Positions 1 through 6,594 of a stretch of DNA of 7,315 nt are shown here, in pieces; the stretch's first letter is position 1, and each line of letters starts with the position of its first letter. The DNA lies in assembly GCA_002049825.1 (NCBI GenBank), contig MVCZ01000023.1, forward strand, positions 1-7,315. The letters run 5' to 3'. The translations under genes were made by a program, and so were the position numbers. A model generated the notes under the pieces. The model ran no database searches. It was not told where the DNA came from and saw nothing but the letters and a program-made list of their open reading frames with translations. Source of the DNA: Candidatus Zhuqueibacterota bacterium 4484_188. Its GTDB lineage: Bacteria > Calditrichota > Calditrichia > RBG-13-44-9.

Positions 1-2776
1 GGTGGATTGAATCGGCATTTTTCAGGTAGGTTACTTTTGCCAGTCGCAGCGCCCGGCTTTTATTGAATCCCTTTTTCAGGTTCCGGTAAAAATATTTCAT
101 AATTTGGTTAGTAGATTGGTCGTCCACCTCCCACAAGCTGATCACCGCACTGGGAACGCCGGCATATTGAAATCCCCGCGTGACACCAATCAAGCCTTCT
201 CCTTTGTTCAGTTTTCCCAGCGCTGTATTGCAGGCGCTTAGCACCACTAAGTCGGCATTCAACGGAAGGTCGAACACCTCGTAAGTGTGTAAAAATCCGT
301 CTTCCTTTGAACGCTTATCGGGAGCCAGCACGATGCTGGAATAAAGCGGTGCTTCATCATTTACCAGGAAGTGAGTGGCGAAATGCAGCACCTGAAACCG
401 GGGCGCCGATTTGCGGTACACGCTTTCGGTTGCCCGGCTTCCGGTGAAGACCCGGGTTTTAAAACCACTGAGCACCGAGGCGATTTCTTTTACTTCGTCC
501 TCGGAGTATGGGAGGGGCGAAAGCGCCCGTGTGCGTTTGTCTTCTTCGACGGCCGGATTAATTGAATCGGTTTTCTGCAGCTTCCGGGGCAGGGAAGGAT
601 TCCCGAATGCTAAAATTGTTTCTCGGCGGTCTCCTTTCCCGTGGTGTGCGTGGTTTAACAGACTTACCGCCGAAACATAGGATATGTCGAATTGCCGGGT
701 CAGGAATTTCGCCCGGGAAAAATCGTAGCGGTTTTGTATTCCGGTGGTATCGCTAACCAGCATTTCGAAGGGCAAATAGTAGAGCAGGTCGTCGGGAATG
801 ATGATAAGCCGGGAGTAGTTATTCAGCAGCGGTTGCAGTGGTTTCAGCAGCGCCCGGAATAACCGGTGAGCCGGTGGAATCGAGAAGTCCGCCAGGTTGG
901 CATTCCAGATGCGCGCCCGGGCTGCGCTGTCGGCGGAAACAAGCTGGTAATAATCTTTTTTATGCTGTTTTACCCAGTTAATGAGCGATATTTTTTTCAG
1001 TTCCAACTCACTGATTTTCCGATTGTATTCGATGATTGCCGACTCATCCGGCTGCGTTGCAGCAGATTCTTCGGAAAGTGCGCTGTGAAGATATTCAAAC
1101 TGTGAACGGATTTGTCCGAACTCAAAAAGAATCGAGTCGGGCAAAAGACGCTGTAGTAAAAACTGACCGCTGGAAAGCAGGTCTAAAAGGGTTTTCGCTT
1201 TGTATTTCTCGGCGAACTGAAATGCCCGCCTGTAATCCTGTTTCCGAGCGAGCAATTCAATAACAGATGGGTACGCCTCGTACTTATCTTCTAAAAAACT
1301 GTTCCCCAGGGATTGGATGTTCAAATCCTTGCGGATTGAATCGAATATAGCAATGGCGTTGGCAAAATGCCGAATTGCCTTATCCGATTCACCCGATTTG
1401 GCATAATCGCTTCCCAGCCCGGTTTGCGCTTCCCAGATAATCTGGGCGTCACCGATTTTCGATCCGATATCCAACGATTGTTGATGATAGGTAATGGCTT
1501 TTTTATACATTCCCTGCTGGTGATAAATTGATCCCAGGTTGCGCAGGATGTATGCCTGCATGGCAACGTCTTTCACTTGCTGACAGATGTTTAGTGCTTG
1601 GTGAAAATAGTCCAGGGCGAGCTGGAATTTTTTAAGCCTGAGATTGGTCTCGGCGATGCCGGTAAACATGAGCCTTTGGAATGGCAGGAAGCCCCGTTTT
1701 TCGTTTAAACGAAGCGCCTGATCAAAATAGTCCAGTGCCGTGGTGTATTCGTGCAAATCATTGTAAGCTAAACCGATATTATACAGCGTCAGGATAGTCC
1801 TTCGGTTCACACTTAGGTTACGGAACAAATTCAGCGCCCGTTTGAAATATTTGATGCCCTGCGCGGGTTCACCCAGGAATGAATACAGCGCTCCCAAGTC
1901 GTTAATTGTACCGGCTTCACGCCTTTTGTCCCCGCATCTTCGGGCGATGAGAAGCGATTGATTATAGCTCAGCAGCGTTTTCCGGTAGGCACCGTACAAA
2001 TAATAGATTTGCCCGATCATGGACAGGGATGCAGCCTGCATTTCCTGATTATCAATCCTTTTTGCGGCTTTGTACAATTGCTGACCGGTTTCCAACGCTA
2101 ATTTGTATTTGCTTTTAAACCGAAAAATGTAAAACTTACAGAAATAGGAAAATAACAAATCAGGATTGAGCTGAAGCGATTTCTCGAATAGTGGCAGCGC
2201 TTTGTCCCAGTTGTATTCTTTGTAATACATTCTACCCAATGCATAGTAAGCGTAGGAATTTGATGGGTCCCGATCGATTAAATTCTGAAAATATTCCTTC
2301 GCCGCTTTGCTGCTGTTGTTTGCTTTGAATATTTCCGGTAATCCACCGTTAATTCCATAGGCTTCCGCATAATCCGGTTTCAGGGAAATACTTTTTTTCA
2401 ATAAGCGAATTGCCTGGTCCAAACTGTCTTCCTGAAATTTGATTTGCGCCATACCGTATAGAGCGTAGGGGTTTTGTGGCGTGGCATCGAGTAATTGGCG
2501 GAAATATTTTTCCCCGTCTGACAGTCGATTGGTTAAAATATAAATATCGCTAATCTTACGATAGGGTTTCTCGAAATCCGGTTCAGCGGAAATAATTCCC
2601 TTTAATTCCTGCAACGCATCCTGATATTGTTCGTTGGCAATCAGTTGTAAACAGCGGGGGTAAGATTCCGGTTTGTGCGAAGCCGGTTGGCTCAGACCGG
2701 GCAGGGTTTGTAATTGAAAGAATAAAATCAGAATGGCAATGAGTAAAACGGATTGGTGCCGCACAGCGATTCCCAT
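1..2776 (-). CDS. Exported TPR-CHAT protein (caspase-like protease), C-terminus cut off by the window edge
   Basis: The minus-strand frame is open from ATG 2776 to the window edge (925 codons visible, no stop). Residues 1-29 form a Sec-type signal peptide: a short basic start (RH), a hydrophobic core LLIAILILFFQL, and a possible cleavage site after GLS. Residues about 40-530 are tandem tetratricopeptide repeats, roughly a dozen, with typical A-x-x-Y and A-L-x-Y-F spacing. Residues about 630-925 are a CHAT domain (caspase HetF associated with TPRs). It carries LYYLPFEML, the His motif HFATHFLV with His802, and the Cys motif LSACNTALG with Cys849, so both predicted catalytic dyad residues are present. 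CHAT domains are clan CD cysteine-peptidase relatives; the TPRs probably bind a partner or substrate. The export signal places it in the periplasm or outside the cell. Only the last few tens of residues should be missing. No good ribosome-binding site precedes ATG 2776; GTG 2764 (residue 5) is an alternative start. It follows the anti-sigma-like gene in the same direction. Domain calls are firm; substrate and activity are unknown. Confidence 0.9.
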   Translation of the reverse strand, partial: MGIAVRHQSVLLIAILILFFQLQTLPGLSQPASHKPESYPRCLQLIANEQYQDALQELKGIISAEPDFEKPYRKISDIYILTNRLSDGEKYFRQLLDATPQNPYALYGMAQIKFQEDSLDQAIRLLKKSISLKPDYAEAYGINGGLPEIFKANNSSKAAKEYFQNLIDRDPSNSYAYYALGRMYYKEYNWDKALPLFEKSLQLNPDLLFSYFCKFYIFRFKSKYKLALETGQQLYKAAKRIDNQEMQAASLSMIGQIYYLYGAYRKTLLSYNQSLLIARRCGDKRREAGTINDLGALYSFLGEPAQGIKYFKRALNLFRNLSVNRRTILTLYNIGLAYNDLHEYTTALDYFDQALRLNEKRGFLPFQRLMFTGIAETNLRLKKFQLALDYFHQALNICQQVKDVAMQAYILRNLGSIYHQQGMYKKAITYHQQSLDIGSKIGDAQIIWEAQTGLGSDYAKSGESDKAIRHFANAIAIFDSIRKDLNIQSLGNSFLEDKYEAYPSVIELLARKQDYRRAFQFAEKYKAKTLLDLLSSGQFLLQRLLPDSILFEFGQIRSQFEYLHSALSEESAATQPDESAIIEYNRKISELELKKISLINWVKQHKKDYYQLVSADSAARARIWNANLADFSIPPAHRLFRALLKPLQPLLNNYSRLIIIPDDLLYYLPFEMLVSDTTGIQNRYDFSRAKFLTRQFDISYVSAVSLLNHAHHGKGDRRETILAFGNPSLPRKLQKTDSINPAVEEDKRTRALSPLPYSEDEVKEIASVLSGFKTRVFTGSRATESVYRKSAPRFQVLHFATHFLVNDEAPLYSSIVLAPDKRSKEDGFLHTYEVFDLPLNADLVVLSACNTALGKLNKGEGLIGVTRGFQYAGVPSAVISLWEVDDQSTNQIMKYFYRNLKKGFNKSRALRLAKVTYLKNADSIH
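2762..2774 (-). promoter_or_regulatory. Possible internal ribosome-binding site and GTG start for the TPR-CHAT gene
   Basis: The upstream ATG (2776-2774) has only CACCAATCCAGTAG before it, which lacks a Shine-Dalgarno motif. GGGA at 2774-2771 lies 6 nt before an in-frame GTG (2764-2762). Starting there gives a slightly shorter signal peptide beginning M-R-H-Q-S-V-L-L. Both starts keep the export signal, so the choice does not affect function. Confidence 0.3.
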
Positions 2777-2790
2777 CTACTGGATTGGTG

Positions 2791-2826
2791 TAAAAACCGG
2801 CATCTCAGGCAGGTGAGATGCCGGTT
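2791..2826 (-). terminator. Rho-independent terminator-like hairpin between the anti-sigma-like gene and the TPR-CHAT gene
   Basis: On the minus strand a perfect 13-bp inverted repeat (2795-2807 paired with 2814-2826, arms AACCGGCATCTCA and TGAGATGCCGGTT) encloses a 6-nt loop and runs into TTTTTA. It starts 25 nt after the stop of the anti-sigma-like gene. The T-run ends only 14 nt before the ATG of the TPR-CHAT gene. This leaves no room for a downstream promoter, so it probably acts as a partial terminator or attenuator that lowers expression of the CHAT gene relative to the sigma/anti-sigma pair. The structure is seen directly; the regulatory role is inferred. Confidence 0.75.
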
Positions 2827-2851
2827 GCACTTCAGAATGTATAATGGGAAT

Positions 2852-3901
2852 TTATTTGCCGGAAAGCAAGATTTTTTGTATCTCATCCAAAAGGGTCTGT
2901 GCCTGTTCCATGCGGCGACCTTTCAGCGGGATGATTTTGTCCAGGTATGCCCGGGCGGTTTTGGCATCTTTTTTCATCAAATACGCTTTTGCCAGATACC
3001 ACAGAATGTTTTCCTGTAAACGCCGGCTCCGGATGTTTGCCTTTGCATTTTGCAGGTGTCGGATGCCGCGGTTGATCGCTTCGGTTTTGGTGCCCTCGGG
3101 CAGTTGCTGCAGCTTTCCGTTTACCTGCATCAGGCAGGATAAACCGCAGAGATATTCGGCGTAGGCACGATTTGGGTTTTCGGGTTGGGTGCGCAGAAAT
3201 TCTTCCAACTGTTCCGCGGCGGCTAAATAATTCTCCCGGTTAAACTGGGAAATACTCTTTTGCAGGGCATTTGCCGCCGAGCCGCGGGTAATGGCGGAAA
3301 TTTGCCGGACTTCGATTTGCGTTAATTTCGAGTATGAATCGCCAGAGCCCCTGAACACCGGCGAGACCAGCAGCACAATCACCACCGTCAGCGCCGTTGC
3401 CAGGGCGGGAATCAGTTTCCATTGCGGTCGGGCGGTTAGTTGCTCTATTGCCTGCGAAAGGCGCCGGCTCAGCTTTGCGAATTGTTTCGATAAAACCTCG
3501 CTGGCTGCCGGTTTACCGATAACCAAATCCGGAACGCCTTCCTCTTCCAGATAGGTTCCCATCTCGATTAATTCCTGCCGGAAGGCGGCAACCTTTTTTT
3601 GGCACAGGTGACAGTCCGAAACGTGCGCATCGATATCGGCTGCCAGTTCCTTATTCAATTTGCTGCCGTCGTAATACGGCTCGTCCGGCGAGGAAAGGTA
3701 ATGCACATAACGCAGAAGCACATCATCGCTGAAATGGCTGGCGCGGGCATGTTTTTTTAAGGCATGGTTGATTCCGTTTATTTTCCGGGATAATTTCCGG
3801 CAGTCCGGGCAGTTCTGCAAATGCGACAGCAGGTCTTTCTGTTCACGGGAATCGAGTTCTTCAAAGTGAATGTATTTTTCTGAGAATTTCTGGCAGTTCA
3901 T
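2852..3901 (-). CDS. Membrane-anchored zinc-finger anti-sigma-factor-like protein with TPR-like outer domain
   Basis: This is a 349-residue protein. The cytoplasmic N-terminus carries a zf-HC2-type anti-sigma motif (Cys3, then H27-LQN-C31-PD-C34). A second H-x3-C-x2-C site follows at His93, Cys97 and Cys100. Residues about 163-183 (LIPALATALTVVIVLLVSPVF) form one transmembrane helix. The remainder, about 184-349, should be periplasmic and is helical and TPR-like; around 208-230 it reads ALQKSISQFNRENYLAAAEQ, and later AKAYLMKKDAKTARAYLDKI. ZAS-type anti-sigma proteins bind ECF sigma factors in the cytoplasm and release them on a signal, often after proteolysis of the outer domain. The gene starts 32 nt after the stop of the sigma factor gene. 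A good Shine-Dalgarno sequence, AGAGGA (3912-3907), sits 5 nt before the ATG. Co-transcription with the sigma gene is very likely. The anti-sigma role is inferred from the zinc-binding motif, topology and position; the outer domain could instead sense or bind an envelope partner. Confidence 0.85.
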   Translation of the reverse strand: MNCQKFSEKYIHFEELDSREQKDLLSHLQNCPDCRKLSRKINGINHALKKHARASHFSDDVLLRYVHYLSSPDEPYYDGSKLNKELAADIDAHVSDCHLCQKKVAAFRQELIEMGTYLEEEGVPDLVIGKPAASEVLSKQFAKLSRRLSQAIEQLTARPQWKLIPALATALTVVIVLLVSPVFRGSGDSYSKLTQIEVRQISAITRGSAANALQKSISQFNRENYLAAAEQLEEFLRTQPENPNRAYAEYLCGLSCLMQVNGKLQQLPEGTKTEAINRGIRHLQNAKANIRSRRLQENILWYLAKAYLMKKDAKTARAYLDKIIPLKGRRMEQAQTLLDEIQKILLSGK

Positions 3902-3933
3902 TTTCGTCCTCTTTGATCGTTCATTTCCACTTT

Positions 3934-4539
3934 CTAAATACCTTTCATTAGTATAGTCGTAAAAAGCAGCAAAAAAGTCACATCGGTCAGAAAATTTTTT
4001 AATTTTTCCATTCCCCGGGAAACCTGCATCTTTACCGTGCTGAGCGAAATGTCCAGCTCGGCGGCAATTTCTTCGTATCTGAAGCCGTCGCTTTTCATTT
4101 GCAGAATGGTGCGGGTTCTCTCGGATAATTTGGCAAGCGCCTTTTCCAAATCCATTTTCTCAATGACAAAATCGCTGCCGGAAGAAGGAACTATCTGGCT
4201 GCCTGAAGCCTCGGAGACCGGGTCGGTGACCATCTCCTCCACCAGGTGAATTTCTTCCGGATGGTAGAATTGCCGAAAATAATCTTGCATCACCCGCAGG
4301 GAAATGCTAAAAATAAAACTTTTCAATTTCATCGGTTCGCGGATTTGGGGGAAATTGTTCAGAAAACGAAAGTAAGCTTCCTGGCTGAGATCTTTCACGA
4401 TATTTTCGTCCTGGAACTTTTTGAAGAAATAACCGCGCACGATTTGTTCCAGGGCTTTACACAATTCTTCCAGCGCAGCGTGGTCCTGATGCTGTGCTCT
4501 TTTTAACAACCGGGCTAAATGTTTCTTTTGATCTTCCAT
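3934..4539 (-). CDS. ECF-type RNA polymerase sigma factor with hydrophobic C-terminal tail
   Basis: This 201-residue sigma-70 family protein has only regions 2 and 4. Region 2 spans about residues 20-95 and includes the core-binding DLSQEAYFRFLNNF and the following KLKSFIFSISLRVMQDYFR helix. Region 4 spans about 130-182, with LAKLSERTRTILQMKSDGF and a helix-turn-helix reading YEEIAAELDISLSTVKMQVS. A polar linker of about 35 residues, rich in Ser/Asp/Glu, joins them. Such factors direct RNA polymerase to a small regulon and often activate their own promoter. The last 19 residues, FLTDVTFLLLFTTILMKGI, are strongly hydrophobic, which is not usual for ECF factors and could touch the membrane or the anti-sigma partner. 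No clear Shine-Dalgarno motif precedes ATG 4539 and the in-frame upstream sequence reaches a stop within nine codons, so this start is the most reasonable. It is the first gene of a likely sigma/anti-sigma operon. Confidence 0.9.
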   Translation of the reverse strand: MEDQKKHLARLLKRAQHQDHAALEELCKALEQIVRGYFFKKFQDENIVKDLSQEAYFRFLNNFPQIREPMKLKSFIFSISLRVMQDYFRQFYHPEEIHLVEEMVTDPVSEASGSQIVPSSGSDFVIEKMDLEKALAKLSERTRTILQMKSDGFRYEEIAAELDISLSTVKMQVSRGMEKLKNFLTDVTFLLLFTTILMKGI

Positions 4540-4833
4540 TTGAACCGAAAAAGAGCAATTGTGTTATCGCTTCCAAAACTTTGGTTAAACACCTGCCCCT
4601 GAATATATATCATACTTCCTAAAATTTAAAATAGATATTTTTACTCCGGTCTGTTCTGTCAAGTTGGGTTTGGTGTTTTGCAAGTAATATTTGATTTTCG
4701 TTTACCGCCGGGAATTGACTATATTATGCCATTGGGGGTTTCGCAATAAAACAAGAGTTGTTGTTAAGGAAATGGGTCATTTGGTCTTCGAAGTCTTCAA
4801 CCAGTCCGAAATTTATAAATAAAAGGAAAAACC
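4540..4833. other. Divergent intergenic region between the sigma gene and the racemase-family lipoprotein gene
   Basis: These 294 A/T-rich bases separate two divergently transcribed units, so promoters for both should lie here. Apart from the TTGACA box on the minus strand, the plus strand has a TATATTAT stretch (4720-4727) that could be a -10 box, with only a poor TTTACC match 13-15 nt upstream. No RNA gene or convincing small ORF was seen; the longest ATG-led reading near 4727 stops after about seven codons. Confidence 0.5.
4634..4662 (-). promoter_or_regulatory. Candidate promoter for the sigma/anti-sigma operon
   Basis: The minus strand has an exact TTGACA box (4662-4657). At 17-nt spacing the -10 position holds AATATC (4639-4634), a weak match to TATAAT, in an A/T-rich stretch. 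It lies about 95 nt upstream of the sigma gene start. The -35 match is clear and the -10 is poor, and the host may use different housekeeping consensus boxes, so this is tentative. Confidence 0.3.
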
Positions 4834-6363
4834 ATGTATCGATTGGACAAAACCTTGCCGGTAAAAATTCTGCTAATTTTTGCGCTGTTTCTGCTCGGTT
4901 GCGGAAAAGCGGAGAAACCGCAAAAGCGCACAATTACTGAAGTGATGATGCACGATCAGGGCTGTTTTTTCTACCTAAATGTAGCAGACTATCCGCGCAA
5001 CGATAAAAAGCTGCCCATCGGTGTGTTCGATTCCGGCACCGGGGGGCTGACCGTGCTGGATGCAATCGTTAATTTTGACGAGTATCGGAATCAGGACCAC
5101 ACGTTTCTGCCGCAAGGCGACGGCGAAAAAGACTTTGGCAACGAATATTTTATTTACCTGGGCGACCAGGCAAACATGCCTTACGGAAATTATGCCCACG
5201 AAAATAAAGTAGATTTGCTGAAAGAACACATCTTTAAAGATGTCGGGTTCCTGCTGGGGAATAAATATTATCTATCGGTAGATAAAAGCCAATTTCACAC
5301 CGATAAAGAACCGGTGAAAGCGATTGTGATTGCCTGTAACACCGCCACGGCGTACGGCAAAAAGGACATCGAGACGTTTCTGCAAAACGCCGGACTGGAA
5401 ATGAAGGTGATTGGCGTGATCGATGCCGGGGTGCGGGGTGCCCTAAAAGCGCTCGGTAAAGATACTGCAGCAGCGGTGGGGGTGATGGCTACCGCGGGGA
5501 CGGTAGCTTCCGGGGGATATGTCCGCGCATTAAAAGTGCAGTTAAACGCAAGGAAATTCTCCCGGGAAATTCCCGTTTTTCAGCAAGCCGGTATTGGTCT
5601 GGCAGGCGCAATCGACGGTTCACCGGAATACATTGATCCGTCTGCCACAAAACCGCGCTCCGGTTACAAAGGACCCTCCGAAAAACAGGCGGTGGCAACA
5701 ATTGACCTTTCCATCCTGAATCGCTATGGTTTCGATTGGGATGGCCACCACATGCTGTTTAGTGGTGACCGGACACACCCGGAAAATCTACAGATTAATT
5801 CTGTGGGAAATTACATTTCATATCACCTGACCGCGCTGTTAGAAAAAATACGTCGCACACCTGGCACTCCGCCCTTAAAAGCAATCATTCTGGGCTGCAC
5901 GCATTATCCCTTTTACCGTCAGGTTTTTCGCAGGAAATTACAACAGCTCTACAATTACCGGGAATCGGGTAAATATATTTATCGTCCTTTTATGGCAAAG
6001 AAAATTGTTTTAGTAGATCCGGCGGAAAATACCGCTAAAGAGTTGTATGAATACCTTAAATCCCGGAAAATGTTTAACCGTCAGGACCTGGCGAAAAGCG
6101 AGTTTTACATCAGTCTGCCAAACCGGTTAAACCCTGAGGTAAAAATCGATTCCGCCGGAAACTTCACCTACGAGTACAAATATGGCAGGGAAGCCGGCTA
6201 CATTCAGGAATATGTAAAGCGTGTCCCCTTCAGTAAAAAGTCCGTTGCACCGGAGGTTGTTCACCGGTTGTCCCGCAAAATCCCGGAGACGTTTCGGTTG
6301 ATTGAGGTTTTTAACCGGGAGAATCCAAAGACCAGGCTGTTAGAGGAGATTGATAGGTTTTAG
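4834..6363 (+). CDS. Exported (lipoprotein) Asp/Glu racemase-family protein, glutamate racemase MurI-like
   Basis: This 509-residue protein starts with a lipoprotein signal peptide: basic and polar start, hydrophobic KILLIFALFLLG, and lipobox LLGC with Cys23 as the lipid-bearing residue. The MurI fold follows with all hallmark motifs: FDSGTGGLTVL with catalytic Asp66 and Ser67, YLGDQANMPYG (108-118), IACNTATA with catalytic Cys168, ATAGTVASGGY (219-229), LGCTHYP with catalytic Cys355 and His357, and VDPAENTAKELYEYL (394-408). Cytosolic MurI is about 265-285 residues and interconverts L- and D-glutamate for peptidoglycan. Here the core is expanded by roughly 40 residues between Asp66 and Cys168 and about 75 between Cys168 and Cys355, mainly around 258-325, with a further C-terminal extension past about 430. 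AAAAGGA (4821-4827) lies 6 nt before ATG 4834, supporting this start. The gene precedes pgsB in the same direction, which suggests a role in D-glutamate metabolism around poly-gamma-glutamate. Family and export are well supported; substrate could also be aspartate or a glutamate-containing peptide. Confidence 0.88.
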   Translation: MYRLDKTLPVKILLIFALFLLGCGKAEKPQKRTITEVMMHDQGCFFYLNVADYPRNDKKLPIGVFDSGTGGLTVLDAIVNFDEYRNQDHTFLPQGDGEKDFGNEYFIYLGDQANMPYGNYAHENKVDLLKEHIFKDVGFLLGNKYYLSVDKSQFHTDKEPVKAIVIACNTATAYGKKDIETFLQNAGLEMKVIGVIDAGVRGALKALGKDTAAAVGVMATAGTVASGGYVRALKVQLNARKFSREIPVFQQAGIGLAGAIDGSPEYIDPSATKPRSGYKGPSEKQAVATIDLSILNRYGFDWDGHHMLFSGDRTHPENLQINSVGNYISYHLTALLEKIRRTPGTPPLKAIILGCTHYPFYRQVFRRKLQQLYNYRESGKYIYRPFMAKKIVLVDPAENTAKELYEYLKSRKMFNRQDLAKSEFYISLPNRLNPEVKIDSAGNFTYEYKYGREAGYIQEYVKRVPFSKKSVAPEVVHRLSRKIPETFRLIEVFNRENPKTRLLEEIDRF

Positions 6364-6370
6364 CGATTTT

Positions 6371-6419
6371 AACCACCCCCTTCGCCCCCTCCTTAGTAAG
6401 GAGGGGGTTGGGGGTGGTT
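6371..6419. repeat. GC-rich palindromic repeat, copy 1
   Basis: This is a near-perfect two-part hairpin 7 nt after the racemase-family stop codon. The outer arms AACCACCCCC (6371-6380) and GGGGGTGGTT (6410-6419) pair over 10 bp. The inner arms CCCCCTCCTT (6385-6394) and AAGGAGGGGG (6398-6407) pair over 10 bp around a 3-nt loop, with a TTCG/TT internal bulge. Minus-strand translation gives NPLLTKEGAKGVV, a peptide typical of spurious ORFs over dispersed repeats of this kind in many bacterial genomes. It may slow or end transcription of the gene upstream, but no T-run follows, so it is not a standard intrinsic terminator. Confidence 0.8.
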
Positions 6420-6522
6420 GTACGTAAAGAGTAAACGAAGGCAGAGCAAATTTTTAGCACTACTTGATTAAATAGAGCAGGTTTAACGTTACTAACAAAT
6501 ATTAGAGAATAGAACAATCTTT

Positions 6523-6576
6523 AACCGCCCCCTTGTTCTTCCTCCTTGCCAAGGAGGGGGTTGGGTGGTGGTGGTT
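6523..6576. repeat. GC-rich palindromic repeat, copy 2 (diverged)
   Basis: This second copy shares AACCRCCCCCTT (6523-6534, one mismatch to copy 1) and an identical 15-mer AAGGAGGGGGTTGGG (6551-6565; copy 1 at 6398-6412). The inner hairpin CCTCCTTG-C-CAAGGAGG (6541-6557) is intact. The outer arms are degraded, with GGTGGTGGTGGTT replacing the copy-1 arm. It lies in the same orientation as copy 1, about 152 bp further on, and abuts the pgsB start region. The roughly 100 bp between the copies (6420-6522) is A/T-rich with no gene seen. Confidence 0.75.
6551..6573 (+). promoter_or_regulatory. Shine-Dalgarno-like AAGGAGG inside the repeat, with in-frame GTG codons for pgsB
   Basis: The right arm of repeat copy 2 contains a consensus AAGGAGG (6551-6557). 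Seven bases further on are three consecutive GTG codons (6565, 6568, 6571) in frame with pgsB. A start at 6565 would add ten residues (M-V-V-V-I-R-T-L-Q-P) before ATG 6595. ATG 6595 itself has no Shine-Dalgarno motif upstream. The AAGGAGG is paired with CCTCCTT of the same hairpin, so initiation could be structure-dependent. The family N-terminus favours ATG 6595 by length, so this site is uncertain. Confidence 0.35.
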
Positions 6577-6594
6577 ATACGAACCCTACAGCCC

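Noticed and set aside
371..1263. Several plus-strand ORFs of 64-89 residues
   Set aside because: They lie wholly opposite the TPR-CHAT gene, whose minus-strand frame is open throughout and carries clear domain motifs; their translations show no family features.
1..4539. A CRISPR type III-E (Craspase) locus, suggested by TPR-CHAT plus ECF sigma factor
   Set aside because: No repeat-spacer array or Cas gene is present, the CHAT protein has a signal peptide, and the partner is a zinc-finger membrane protein rather than a recognisable Csx30.
4715..4720. TTGACT as a -35 box for the racemase-family gene
   Set aside because: No acceptable -10 hexamer lies 16-18 nt downstream (4737-4743 is G/T-rich), so it was not listed as a promoter.
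6371..6419. Standard intrinsic terminator for the racemase-family gene
   Set aside because: The hairpin is strong but is followed by GTACGTAAAG rather than a T-run on the plus strand, and it recurs as a second copy, so it is better described as a dispersed repeat.
6311..6517. Minus-strand 68-residue ORF with NPLLTKEGAKGVV
   Set aside because: The peptide comes from the palindromic repeat, and the ORF overlaps the end of the racemase-family gene; it is a typical spurious repeat-derived ORF.
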